Assembly (NCBI GenBank): GCA_902728285.1
Contig: CACVBU010000050.1
Coordinates: forward strand, 3,907,996 to 3,971,995
Length of the DNA: 64,000 nt
Source: Clytia hemisphaerica
Taxonomy: Eukaryota; Cnidaria; Hydrozoa; Leptothecata; Clytiidae
Reading direction: 5' to 3'
Every line of letters starts with the position of its first letter. The stretch's first letter is position 1. The notes beneath the pieces were generated by a model. It saw nothing but the letters and a program-made list of their open reading frames with translations. It searched no databases and was not told where the DNA came from. The translations under genes and the position numbers were made by a program. Below are positions 43,501 to 54,261 of this stretch, piece by piece.

Positions 43501-46500
43501 TTAGCTTGGCTTTGCTTATATAGCCCTGTAGCCCTGGATTTTGGACATGAGAATCGTATTTTATCCTGACTTTGAACATTTTCAACTTTTTTTTGGTAGC
43601 CTATGGTAGCCCAAGTATAGCCCTGACGTAGCCCGAGGTTTTTAGCTTGGCTTTGCTTAAATAGCCCTGTAGCCCTGGAATTTTGACATGTGAAACGAAT
43701 CTAAGTTGGCCTAAAACGGCTGTAATATCATGACTTTGAATATTTTCAACTTTTTTTTGGTAGCCTATGGTAGCCCAAGTATAGCCCTGACGTAGCCCGA
43801 GCTTTTTAGCTTGGCTTTGCTTATATAGCCCTGTAGCCCTGGATTTTGGACATGAGAATCGTACTTTATCCTGACTTTGAATATTTTCAACCTTTTTTTG
43901 GTAGCCTATGGTAGCCCAAGTATAGCCCTGACGTAGCCCGAGGTTTTTAGCTTGGCTTTGCTTATATAGCCCTGTAGCCCTGGATTTTGGACATGAGAAT
44001 CGTACTTTATCCTGACTTTGAATATTTTCAACCTTTTTTTGGTAGCCTATGGTAGCCCAAGTATAGCCCTGACGTAGCCCGAGTTTTTTAGCTTGGCTTT
44101 GCTTATAGAGCCCTGTAGCCCTGGATTTTGGACATGTGAATCATTATTGTAAACTATGATTTTTCATCCGTTCATGACAGTCTTCACTTATGCTGAGATG
44201 TCAAAAACCAAGGGCTACAGGGCTTCTCAAACCTTTTCAAGCTAAAATCCAAGGGCTACGTTAGGGCTACATTCGGGCTCCCAAGGGCTATTGTACTAAT
44301 ACTAACTCTACATTTTCTATGGGCTGATACTTCGACCGTTTTCTGATGACAGTCTTCACTTATGCTGAGATGTCAAAAACCAAGGGCTACAGGGCTTCTC
44401 AAACCTTTTCCAGCTAAAATCCAAGGGCTACGTTAGGGCTACGCTCGGGCTCCCAAGGGCTATTGTACTAATACTAACTCTACATTTTCTATGGGCTGAT
44501 ACTTCGACCGTTTTCTGATGACAGTCTTCACTTATGCTGAGATGTCAAAAACCAAGGGCTACAGGGCTTCTCAAACCTTTTCAAGCTAAAATCCAAGGGC
44601 TACGTTAGGGCTACGTTCGGGCTCCCAAGGGCTATTGTACTAATACTAACTCTACATTTTCTATGGGCTGATACTTCGACCGTTTTCTGATGACAGTCTT
44701 CACTTATGCTGAGATGTCAAAAACCAAGGGCTACAGGGCTTCCCAAACCTTTTCAAGCTAAAATCAAAGGGCTACGTTAGGGCTACGTTCGGGCTACCAA
44801 GGGCTATTGTACTAATACTAACTTTACATTTTCTATGGGCTGATACTTCGACCGTTTTCTGATGACAGTCTTCACTTATGCTGAGATGTCAAAAACCAAG
44901 GGCTACAGGGCTTCTCAAACCTTTTCCAGCTAAAATCCAAGGGCTACGTTAGGGCTACGTTCGGGCTCCCAAGGGCTATTGTACTAATACTAACTTTACA
45001 TTTTCTATGGGCTGATACTTCGACCGTTTTCTGATGACAGTCTTCACTTATGCTGAGATGTCAAAAACCAAGGGCTACAGGGCTTCTCAAACCTTTTCCA
45101 GCTAAAATCCAAGGGCTACGTTAGGGCTACGCTCGGGCTCCCAAGGGCTATTGTACTAATACTAACTTTACATTTTCTATGGGCTGATACTTCGACCGTT
45201 TTCTGATGACAGTCTTCACTTATGCTGAGATGTCAAAAACCAAGGGCTACAGGGCTTCTCAAACCTTTTCCAGCTAAAATCCAAGGGCTACGTTAGGGCT
45301 ACGCTCGGGCTCCCAAGGGCTATTGTACTAATACTAACTTTACATTTTCTATGGGCTGATACTTCGACCGTTTTCTGATGACAGTCTTCACTTATGCTGA
45401 GATGTCAAAAACCAAGGGCTACAGGGCTTCTCAAACCTTTTCAAGCTAAAATCCAAGGGCTACGTTAGGGCTACGTTCGGGCTCCCAAGGGCTATTGTAC
45501 TAATACTAACTCTACATTTTCTATGGGCTGATACTTCGACCGTTTTCTGATGACAGTCTTCACTTATGCTGAGATGTCAAAAACCAAGGGCTACAGGGCT
45601 TCTCAAACCTTTTCAAGCTAAAATCCAAGGGCTACGTTAGGGCTACGTTCGGGCTCCCAAGGGCTATTGTACTAATACTAACTTTACATTTTCTATGGGC
45701 TGATACTTCGACCGTTTTCTGATGACAGTCTTCACTTATGCTGAGATGTCAAAAACCAAGGGCTACAGGGCTTCTCGAACCTTTTCAAGCTAATATCCAA
45801 GGGCTGTTATTCCTTGTCGTGATAGCATTGCAAGTTCTATTTCTGCACTTTTAGGATTACAACAATGCGTTTGGTAACGGTTTGGCAGAAGAATTTGACC
45901 AACCAGTTTGTGAAATAGTCACGTTTAGGAGCCAGTACTATGAAGACATCCGTGGCTGGGCACAAGCGTTGCGCACTGTGAATGTCAACTTTGTAATCAT
46001 ATGTGGTGCTCCATCAAGCCTAGAAGAGGTGTTAAAAAATCGCACGCCAACAAATGCGGCTTGTTTGGCGCTTGAATCATTGAAGACGGCAATGAACGAA
46101 GCAAAGCATGCTGTTTTTCGCGGAAACGTGTACAGAAGAGTTCCCGGTGGTAAGTTTGGCATGTTTCATATCCTTTAAAATGAGAAAGTTTAGAATTCAA
46201 GTTTCATCATTGGCACTTTCAAGAAAGTAAAGAAAAACAATACTCTTCAATATAACTAGTTGGCTGATCAGTTTTACTATTGATATTTTTAGCTGCTTTC
46301 GCTTATGAAAAGATGGGGCCGGCAAACACCTATGTCCGGTCGATTGTCGTCCTACCGGATATCCGTGATGATATTTATCCTCATTCCGAGGCACTGATCC
46401 GTCTATTGAAAGACACTGGCTGCAATGTAAGGAAAAGTTTTATTCCATTTCATATATTGCCTTCCCAGCTGGCACATAACGTTGTTTCAACGTTTAAATA

Positions 46501-49291
46501 ACGTTCACAACGTTCATATAACGTTAAATGAACGTTGAAACAACGTTGTGTGCCAGCTGGGTTCTAGTCATGGTCAGAATATTGAAAATACCTGATTTCG
46601 ATATGTGGAGTATTTAGCAATTCAGAGTTAAGTAATTGGTCAAATTACATATCTTAACTCGTGGAAAAACATAAATGGAAACCATAACCAATTTCTTTTT
46701 GTCCCTCTGTTTTAGTCCATCAGACAACTTGCATTTGATGCGGACATCATTGAGCTACCCGGTGAAAAATTTTTCAAACTATCGAGCCAATGTCTCACAA
46801 AATGTCCGTATAAAACCAGTGATGTCGGCAAAATATCTCCGAGAATCTTCATAAATGTGCCCGAGCGTGTCAACGTGTCCGGTGGACCGTTTGCGGAAGC
46901 CATCCACAACAGCTTCCCCGAGATCAAAGAAAAAATGAGGTTTATTATCAAGTTTTACCAATGTCTCCTGGCGTTCCAGTTGCCACCAAAAACAAAAAAG
47001 CTCACGTTGGTTGGGCACAAAAATTCTGGAAAGACGACATTCGTTAACGTGGTTCGTGGCCTTACACACCCTGAATTTATCGCCACACTTTCAAAAGAAA
47101 AAGTTTTTGGTATGTCGATGATTCACGATCAGACTCAATTTCTTTTTATCGACGAAATGAGTCCTGAAATCTTGACGGCTAGTCAGGCCAAGATCCTTTT
47201 GCAAGGCGGTCAAGTGACAGTTTCCCGGAAGAATCAGGACCCAGAAATTGTTGAGAATCGGGCTGGTGAGTACAGTGATTTTGTTTAGCTTGTTTTCTTA
47301 TTTGCTTTTTTTCCAATGGTTGCTTTGAATATAGCCTTTTTCGCGTTGTGGAATAGACACCCTAAGTGACTACGATCATTCTTTTACGTCAGGTATTTTC
47401 ATCACATGTAACAACCGTCCGAAATACGGCGACGATCAAAAAGACGTGGAAGATAGGATGGAGTACATGCAGACAAAGGAAATTCCTGAGGACGAGCGTG
47501 ACTCGTTTGCAGCCACATGGATCCGTGAGCATGCGTTTGAATGCCTCCTCTGGATGTGCAATATGATGCGCGAAAATGATGAATTTATTGATGAGAAGGA
47601 ACTGTTCTTTGTGAAAACAGTTGACGACTACGTACCAGTAAAGGTAAAGTTTTATGTTGTATTTTACGTGAAGTTATTTAGTTTAGAGTGATGTATTTCA
47701 TTTTTGAGCACTTAATTTACAGAAACAATTAACTTGTGGTAACTTAAACACTGTCATTTTTGAATTTAAAACCACTACCGTTTCTTCTAGATTAACGTGT
47801 GTGTACCAGATGAAGAACTTCGAAAGCTCGCTGGTATTCGTGATAAAAAATCAACCAACAAGACAACGCCGCCCGTGTCCAACCGAATCGATACAACAGC
47901 TTATATAGACGATGGTCAACAACCGGGCTTTTCAAAGTGGTCAGATGAGCACAATCCACCCCAGTGTGATTCAACTGATTCTGAAGAAAGGACAGGTAAA
48001 TTTTTCATTTACTTCCTAAGTGACACTTGAAATTAAATGTGCATTTACAAATGCATCAAAACACCTAATAACAGGCTGTCGAAACTGTCATTTGTAAGAC
48101 TTTTTTTCCTTTTCGTTTTTAGCTGAGAGACTACGACGACTAAAGGAGAGAAGACGGGTACGAAAGCGTCACATTGAAACAACTGACGAAGACACAGAAG
48201 AAGGTAACTCTTTAGACATTGAGACTCTTGGTAATCATTCATCTCTCCATTAGATATTTTTACTTAAATACGTCCAACACTTTGCTTTTTTAGAACAACC
48301 TCGAAAAAGAAATTCATACGAACACGAGAACGAAGAGGAATGTCATATATTTGAAGGTATAATCTTTTGCCCTGATATTGCAAGGATATATAGACTAGAG
48401 GCTCGTGGATCTATTCAATGTGGATATTTTTCTGGCCATTCAAACCATTATACACTTTACACAACCTGTAAGAGACATGTGTTTTTTCGAAAGGATTACT
48501 TTCAAGGATGTTCGGGAAAACTTCAGACCTCAAGTCTAGTTGCTGAACTAAAATTTATTTTCCTTGTATTTTAGATGAAGAAGATTTGTTATGCGGGGTC
48601 AATGAAACAATGAATGCCTTGCTGGCTCATCTTGACTACGCTGGTGAGTAAAGACTTTCTTCTAGCTCTCTGGAAAAGAAATAAACATCATCCAAAATCT
48701 CTTAGGTTTATTCATTTGAAGCTTTTAGTCGTTATATAGAAGATATAGATCAGAACTTTGAAACGATTTAACTCATTTCATTTTAAATTTTGAAATTCCA
48801 TAAATGGTTTTGGGAAATTGTCCTGTTCAATGTTTTATAAATCAACTTGTCAGTGATTGAACATAACAAGGCTTCTTTTCAACTTTCTAGAAGATGGTGA
48901 ACAAGTAGATTTCGTGGCTACTTTCCTCACGACGAGCCGCGCTCATTTCCTACGAAAAGCGGAAAAGAACGATCGCATTTTCAAATTCACCGAAATCAAT
49001 ACCGTCGAGTACTGGGCGGAAATGACTCGAACAATCGTGAAATGGTTCGATAGAGGTCCAAAACGCTTGACTTTTGCACACTATAACACCTTCCATGACA
49101 ACATGGCTCGCCACGGTGGTGTCAAAAGGCGGGGGGCAAAGCCTGCTATTGATTGTTGGTTTCTGGTTGCAGGACTAGTTCGCGATGGATTTGATGCAAA
49201 ATCATACCTAGCTATGTTCCCTTGGATAGAGAACGACCTAAGGGCAATTCGCAAACACTTAGATATTAAAACTGAAAGAAAACTTATTTGA
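40561..49291 (+). CDS. SF3 helicase gene, 11 exons, 828 residues
   Basis: Exons 40561-40632, 40801-41166, 45855-46149, 46293-46426, 46716-47265, 47393-47643, 47791-47995, 48123-48203, 48294-48356, 48575-48643 and 48891-49291. Every junction is GT/AG and in phase, with no internal stop. Residues about 380-530 form a superfamily 3 helicase: Walker A GHKNSGKTT (389-397), Walker B FLFIDE (431-436), a B'-type motif QGGQVTVSRKNQDPE, and motif C FITCNNRP with the sensor Asn. SF3 helicases are hexameric 3'-5' DNA helicases of small DNA viruses and some mobile elements. Basic tracts in exons 2 and 8 look like nuclear signals. The N-terminal 290 and C-terminal 150 residues match nothing I recognise; no HUH nicking motif was seen. 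Intron 2 holds the satellite arrays. Splicing in the middle of the helicase core argues for long residence in the host genome or a spliced element. Nearest homologues are not known. Confidence 0.8.
41341..44150 (+). repeat. Satellite array 1 (141/162-bp alternating units)
   Basis: About 18 tandem units, each with GGTAGCCTATGGTAGCCCAA, TATAGCCCTGACGTAGCCC, TTTAGCTTGGCTTTGCTTAT and AGCCCTGTAGCCCTGGATTT. Spacing alternates between about 141 and 162 bp, depending on whether a block with CCTAAAACGGCTGTAATATC is present. It lies inside intron 2 of the helicase gene. The ORF at 42487-42702 is a product of the repeat. Confidence 0.95.
44163..45806 (-). repeat. Satellite array 2 (172-bp units, inverse of array 1)
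   Basis: About 9.5 tandem units of 172 bp; the landmark GATGACAGTCTTCAC starts at 44345, 44517, 44689 and 44861 and continues. The unit contains CCAAGGGCTACAGGGCTT, AAGCTAAAATCCAAGGGCTA and GGGCTACGTTCGGGCT, which are reverse complements of array 1 phrases. Copies differ at only a few positions, so the array is young or homogenised. Confidence 0.95.
46466..46561. mobile_element. 96-bp palindromic MITE in helicase intron 4
   Basis: The ends CCCAGCTGGCACATAACGTT and its near-complement ...TGTGTGCCAGCTGGG frame a core of five AACGTT palindromes. Non-coding. It can fold into one long hairpin. Confidence 0.8.
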
Positions 49292-49870
49292 AAAAAAGTG
49301 CTTACGTTTCATATCCCTTGACTAAATTACCAAAGAATATTTTGAAAATTTTGGGTACTTAATTTTTCGATATAAAAGTCACGAACAAGACTTGCCTCGT
49401 TTTGAAACTATTACCAGAGTGATTATCTCTCTCGAGACCCTAAATCATACTTTCATGAAAAGAATGCAACTTTATGTAATCCCGTTCTTGTGAGTAAGTC
49501 GCCATGGCATTACATCGAAAACGAGGCAAGTGCTGTTAGCGACGTAATTTATGAAAAGGTCTATTGAATGAGTACTCGGATAATGGTACTGTTAATTTGT
49601 CCGTAAAATAATTGCCAAATATTTCGACGTATCATTTTTTCAAACCTTTGATATTTGACCTTTTCTAAAAATCTTCACGTAATCAATAGATCAAAAAGGT
49701 TTTAGCCATGATTTTGTGGACAATTATTGGACAAAAATTAAATACAAAGCCTGTCGAATTAATCGGTTAAATATTTCGAAAATTGAGTATAGAATTTGAA
49801 CAAAATAGAACTTTAAGATTTAAAAAATTAAAAAAACTCAATATTTAAAACTTTAAAACTGCTAACAAAG
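49292..49870. other. Intergenic interval between convergent genes
   Basis: No gene or repeat recognised. It separates the stop codons of the helicase gene (plus) and the small acidic ORF (minus) by 579 bp and must hold both 3' ends. Confidence 0.4.
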
Positions 49871-50197
49871 TTATGTGCCTTTTCTTCGTTTTGTCTCACT
49901 TGGTCCTTGGTACTTGGAACAATTTCCGTCGACAAAGTCGGTTTTATTTTCGATAGGAGTTTTGTTGTTTTGATCTGTCCCACTTGAACAATTCACATTG
50001 TCTGTTGGTTTTTCATTTTCCTCGTTGTCGTCCTCTAGCCACTTTGGCAGAGTTCGCTTAAAGCGGACTTTGTAAATTTTCTTACGACGACTCCAGAATT
50101 TGACAATCTCCTCCACAGTCGTTAAGCTCTCTGGAATGTCTTCATTTTCGGTTTCTGAGGTCACATAGCCCTCCGAAACAACAACAACGTCGCTCAT
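49871..50197 (-). CDS. Small acidic protein of unknown function
   Basis: 108 codons, ATG at 50197. The N-terminus is acidic (SDVVVVSEGYVTSETENEDI), the middle basic (VKFWSRRKKIYKVRFKR), then an acidic stretch LEDDNEENEKP and a basic end KRRKGT. No domain is recognised. It lies 381 bp downstream of the recombinase-like gene on the same strand and could be a separate gene, the last exon of a longer transcript, or a chance frame. Its charge pattern is that of a nuclear or DNA-associated accessory protein, but this is only a guess. Confidence 0.45.
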   Translation of the reverse strand: MSDVVVVSEGYVTSETENEDIPESLTTVEEIVKFWSRRKKIYKVRFKRTLPKWLEDDNEENEKPTDNVNCSSGTDQNNKTPIENKTDFVDGNCSKYQGPSETKRRKGT

Positions 50198-50577
50198 TGC
50201 GATGTTAGCTCTTCTCGGGTGAGAAGAAACTGATTATTTGCTCTAAAAGGTTCCTTTTTATCATGACCTTGGAATCTAGTTCCCAGGTCTAGAGGATCAC
50301 TTGACCTTTGTACTGTAACGTGTACAACATTGAATGGCTAGATCAGCTAAGCATATTTTAACACAAGAAAAGATTTTTTATTCATCATTGTATCAAAATG
50401 AAGACAATACAAAGAGGTATAGATCCAATCAAGTCCCAGATCGAAAATTACATTTTATTGAAGACGAACACAGGCTAGAGAATACAAACGAACAAATGAA
50501 TTTTGTTTCCCAAAAATTTATCTTTTTCAAGTTTTAAGTTTAGAAATTTTTAAGTGAAAATACAAAATTATTTCTTT

Positions 50578-52293
50578 TTAGATATATTTACAAGTTTTTG
50601 CCCTAGTCAATAGTGTAGCAGTCTTTCGTGTGGAATGAAATAAAAACGCAGGATCGTTTAGAATGATTGTCCATTTGGGACCATGTTTTTGTAATCCAGC
50701 TTTGAGAAAATTATCCTCCATTGCGGAAAACGGGACTTTCGGGGCACGTTTGTTTTGGCCTGGCTTTTTCTGCTCCGAACTTTGCTGATTTGGTGAGCTA
50801 GTCGAACTATGCTGTAACTCTTGATTCTCCATAACAAAGTCCGTGATAGTATCCTTCTGTGGGATTAAAGTAGAAGGCGATTTTGAAATGTTGTGTAAAG
50901 TTTCCAATCCTGCACTGTTATTGGTCAGTTTTGCAATCAACTCCTTTGCACTTTTGGCAATCTTTTGTGATTGAAGTTTTTGATAGTGAATCTTTGCGAC
51001 ATGGGATGTGTGCTTTTGATCCAAAGAAATGGTAGCTTGTTCCTCAGAGGTTAATTTTTCAGCACTTGCTGTCTCAATTATTTGTCTGTAGCGGGTAGGA
51101 TTTATGTATTTTCCTATGGCTTGGTAAACTAGTCTCCCAAAAACATCACAAATCCTTGTTAGCTGTTTCCCATTTCTTGTAATCAATAGAAAGTCGCATA
51201 GAGGATTGAGTCGAGGCCTAACGCATTCGATGTAACCATTGACGATGTCTATGACAGTTCGATCAAAAATCAAAGAATCAAAACCGTATTTCTCTTGAGT
51301 TTTGAAAGTGCATTGGTCGATTATACCATCGCTTCCTATTGCAGAAATCATTTTGACAGTTAAAAATTGATAGCTCATCGGTCTTGCGGCCTTGACCATT
51401 AAAAACAATACTGCGATAATGAAAGATGTGGCAAAAGAAAGTTCATGCGAGGGTATAAAGCTTTCTTTGTTGTTCGCCATAAGTACCAGCTGTGCAAATC
51501 TCTCTCCGTGAAATGGTATCACTTGTTGCATTTCTTCGAGAGTTGCCCAGCAACCAGTTTCTTTGAAGTGGTCAACTGACAAGAGTGTCAACCAGCTAGC
51601 GCGCATTTTCTTGTTTAACGACTTTTTCATTCTATTCAGAAAAACTTCCGATGCAATCAAAGTTTGAGGGTTGTTGTTTGTTAAGCCTGCTATCTTACGA
51701 TGGTCCATCAAATGTGAAATCGAGTTCAAGTAGCCAATGATTCCAGGATTACCAACACTCCAAACGTTCAAAAGATAGTCAACAAAATCTGAAATTAAAG
51801 TTACTGAACCAATGCAATAGTCTGTTACAGTATTAGGAATGTCCCAGGTTGGTTCGTGATCTTCACAACAGAACATAAGAAATTTCATAGCACGTGATAC
51901 AATCTGCTCAGCCTGACTGATACCTTTCGAGCCACCAACTAGACTCGATAACCAAAATTTGAAAGTTTGTCTCAAAGTGCAATTCTTGTCAAAAGTTGGA
52001 ATCTTTGACGTGTCTGATCTGTTCTTTAAGGGTTTTACTAATGTCCTTATCTGCTCAGAGGGAAGAACAGCTCTAACGTCAGGCTTTTCGTCAAAATAAA
52101 AATACCAACCATGGTGTAAACACGTGTGCTTTCTACAGCCTCGTTTACTTTTGAAAGAAGCATTTTCACAATCCACGATTGGACAATTAAAAAGTCCATC
52201 TTTATCTACCACAAGCTTTAATCGTTTTGGTTTTTTCGAAGCCCCAACGGCAGTCTTCCATATTGATTTTGAATGTCGTTTGTTGGAGGCCAT
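50578..52293 (-). CDS. Tyrosine recombinase-like protein with zinc finger and Myb domain
   Basis: 571 residues from the ATG at 52293 (context AGGATGG); the frame stays open 20 codons further upstream without an ATG. A C2H2-like finger uses C37, C42, H56 and H60/61. The recombinase fold follows: KAARPMSYQFL with R304 (box I), NPTRYRQIIE with R403, QKHTSH with H428, and Y437 in IHYQK. The H-to-Y spacing of 9 and the R-to-H spacing of 25 fit tyrosine recombinases; the usual His of HxxR is replaced by T400. The C-terminus (about 515-571) is a Myb/SANT-like domain (FSAMEDNFLKAGLQKHGPKW) with an RTxxxLxxR-type third helix similar to telobox proteins. Crypton-type transposases and DIRS recombinases are the nearest families in principle. 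Clearly different from the Ngaro recombinase at 37.3 kb. It could be a domesticated gene or the integrase of an element with the SF3 helicase. Confidence 0.75.
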   Translation of the reverse strand: MASNKRHSKSIWKTAVGASKKPKRLKLVVDKDGLFNCPIVDCENASFKSKRGCRKHTCLHHGWYFYFDEKPDVRAVLPSEQIRTLVKPLKNRSDTSKIPTFDKNCTLRQTFKFWLSSLVGGSKGISQAEQIVSRAMKFLMFCCEDHEPTWDIPNTVTDYCIGSVTLISDFVDYLLNVWSVGNPGIIGYLNSISHLMDHRKIAGLTNNNPQTLIASEVFLNRMKKSLNKKMRASWLTLLSVDHFKETGCWATLEEMQQVIPFHGERFAQLVLMANNKESFIPSHELSFATSFIIAVLFLMVKAARPMSYQFLTVKMISAIGSDGIIDQCTFKTQEKYGFDSLIFDRTVIDIVNGYIECVRPRLNPLCDFLLITRNGKQLTRICDVFGRLVYQAIGKYINPTRYRQIIETASAEKLTSEEQATISLDQKHTSHVAKIHYQKLQSQKIAKSAKELIAKLTNNSAGLETLHNISKSPSTLIPQKDTITDFVMENQELQHSSTSSPNQQSSEQKKPGQNKRAPKVPFSAMEDNFLKAGLQKHGPKWTIILNDPAFLFHSTRKTATLLTRAKTCKYI

Positions 52294-53111
52294 CCTCCCA
52301 GCATTATGATCGATCAACGCAAATGGCTTCCTTTTAAATCTGTTCCAATTCAATTAATGGTCGTTAGCGTGCTACAACGACATTGGACGAAAACTATCAA
52401 AAAGCTAAACCTCCGGCAGCAGTTTCTCAGTCTATTCGCTGGTTTAAAGAAGTTCTAAAGGAACAGGGGGTACTCCTTTTAACTGTATTGTTCTGAACTT
52501 GCGTTGCGCGTCACGAAAAGGTGACATAAAATCAGAACCCATCTACGCTTAAAAAGAGGAACAGGAAGTTCCAATAAAAAAAAGAGAAATCATAATTTAC
52601 AGACTGCAAAGTTCTGCTTTTTACAAGCCACAAAAGTTTGTAAGAAAACGCAAAAGTTACTCTATGAGTTCCCTTTAAAAGGTACTACACATTCCTATAA
52701 TCGACTCCAGAAGGAATGTCATTTGGGAATTGGGAGTTCCTCTCTCTCTATCAGAAGAGAACTATTACATCCGAAAAGAGCCTTAAGGGAACACTTGAGA
52801 TAAAAATGACAAATGAACTAATAGAGCCTCTTTAAATGTTCTCTTTTGAGAATTACGTTTTCAACCAGCTCAATTCTATTCCCTTTGCAAATTAAAATAA
52901 CCAAACAAAAGGAACTAATTAAATTCCAACATTATAAAACAAAATGAAACAAATTTTTATTTAAAAAATTAATTTAGAAATTTGCTTGTTGTGTATTTTT
53001 TTATTTTTTTTATCGGAGTTTTACCAGTTCTTCTCTGGTTTTAAACCTTTAGACACGTGCGTGTTTCGCTTATTTCGGAACAAATCTTGTAAAACTTTGA
53101 TCAAATCGTTA
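52294..53111. other. Spacer upstream of the recombinase-like gene
   Basis: No gene recognised. It contains many short GGAAC/GTTCC words (GGAACAGG, AAGGAACT, GAGTTCC), possibly from an old repeat. I could not match it to the region left of 40.5 kb, so no shared element end is evident. Confidence 0.4.
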
Positions 53112-53312
53112 ACAATAATATAACAATAGCGTTCAGTTTGAGGTCGTTGTTGTTATTTTCTGCCCGCGTAGTTTGATTATTCGCCCGATAGTGTCATTTG
53201 GGCCCGACGCGAAGCGGAGGGCGCAAATGGCACTAGAGGGCTAATAATCAAACTGCAAGGGCAGAATTAATGACAACAACGAACGAAAACTTATCGCTAT
53301 TACTATTATTAT
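53112..53312. mobile_element. Foldback element with GC-rich loop
   Basis: Arms of about 90 bp pair inversely: TCGTTGTTGTTATTTTCTGC with GCAGAATTAATGACAACAACGA, and AGTTTGATTATT with AATAATCAAACT. The centre is GACGCGAAGCGGAG. It has the same design as the element at 17254 but no shared sequence in the arms. Confidence 0.8.
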
Positions 53313-54261
53313 TCATATCGGACATTCAAACAACGTTTTTTTTCTAGCGTCAACCGAGTCTTTTCGCTTCAACAAAGTTTTAGCACCTTGCGAGCGGGCT
53401 GCAAATGACCAAAAAGTGTTTTTTTCTGACGTTATTTTACTCTCTTCGCTTCAATGCAACGACTTCAATCCAATTCCGAGTGGGCCGCAAATGACGTTAT
53501 TGCCCTATACTCGGGCGGTTAATGATATTTCAGCCCTCTGAAGCCTGGTGCTTTAGTCTCCTCAGCGCCGGTATGACAATTTGAATCACAAAACCTTTCA
53601 ATACCACCCGCCGATTGAACCTTTAATGGCTTACTTAATGACCGCTATATGGATAATAATTTTGCTTTTAACTCTTTTTAGCCTCTCTGGCGTGCCAAGT
53701 CGCACTTCATTATTCGCAGAAATTGTTTGAAAGGGGCAAATAATTTTTTTGAAGGGTCAACTTGAAAGATAGCTAGCGTGATAGTCACACGAAAATCACA
53801 AGTCTTTTTCTTGTCTTTTTTTTTTATGGGGGGGGGGGTTAGGAAAATTCCAGGCTCCTTTTTCGGATCGGGTCACGATTGGTAAACGTGGTATCATGAT
53901 TCGAAAGCGTGAAATCTTGAACTTCCCGTTTTGCGCGTGTGGTGTTTACCGGTTTTTTTCCGATTTTTCAACTGATTTCGCCCAGCGGGACCCTTCATCG
54001 GGATGAGTGTAGACGAACTTGACACATTCCATTCACTTTTTGCACACGCTGGACGTTGACGACTAGACATGCCACTCTAGCCACTCTATTTATCTAAAGG
54101 TATCAATTTTTATCATTTATAGCTAAGGCAGAGATTGTCAGATTACCCTCCCCAAGGCCAAGTCAGAAAAGTTATACTTATGGGGATGGGGATGGGTGGG
54201 TGGGTCAGCTTTTAAAACATCAAATTTATGTTTTTCTAACCTAAAATCGATATTGCTTGTA
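53313..54261. other. Spacer, no gene seen
   Basis: Contains GCGGGCTGCAAATGAC-like words near 53390 and 53490 that resemble the foldback core, a G9-10 run near 53827, and no coding frame I can support. Confidence 0.4.

Noticed and set aside
41341-45806. Regular repeats that might suggest a CRISPR array
   Set aside because: Units are 141-172 bp, contiguous, without unique spacers, and lie in a eukaryotic intron; they are satellites.
40561-49291. HUH rolling-circle nickase domain in the helicase protein
   Set aside because: No HUH motif with a following Tyr was found in the N-terminal exons, so a parvovirus-type initiator function is not claimed.
40364-52500. Terminal inverted repeats bounding the helicase/recombinase pair
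   Set aside because: I compared the region before the helicase ATG with that upstream of the recombinase and saw no convincing direct or inverted match.
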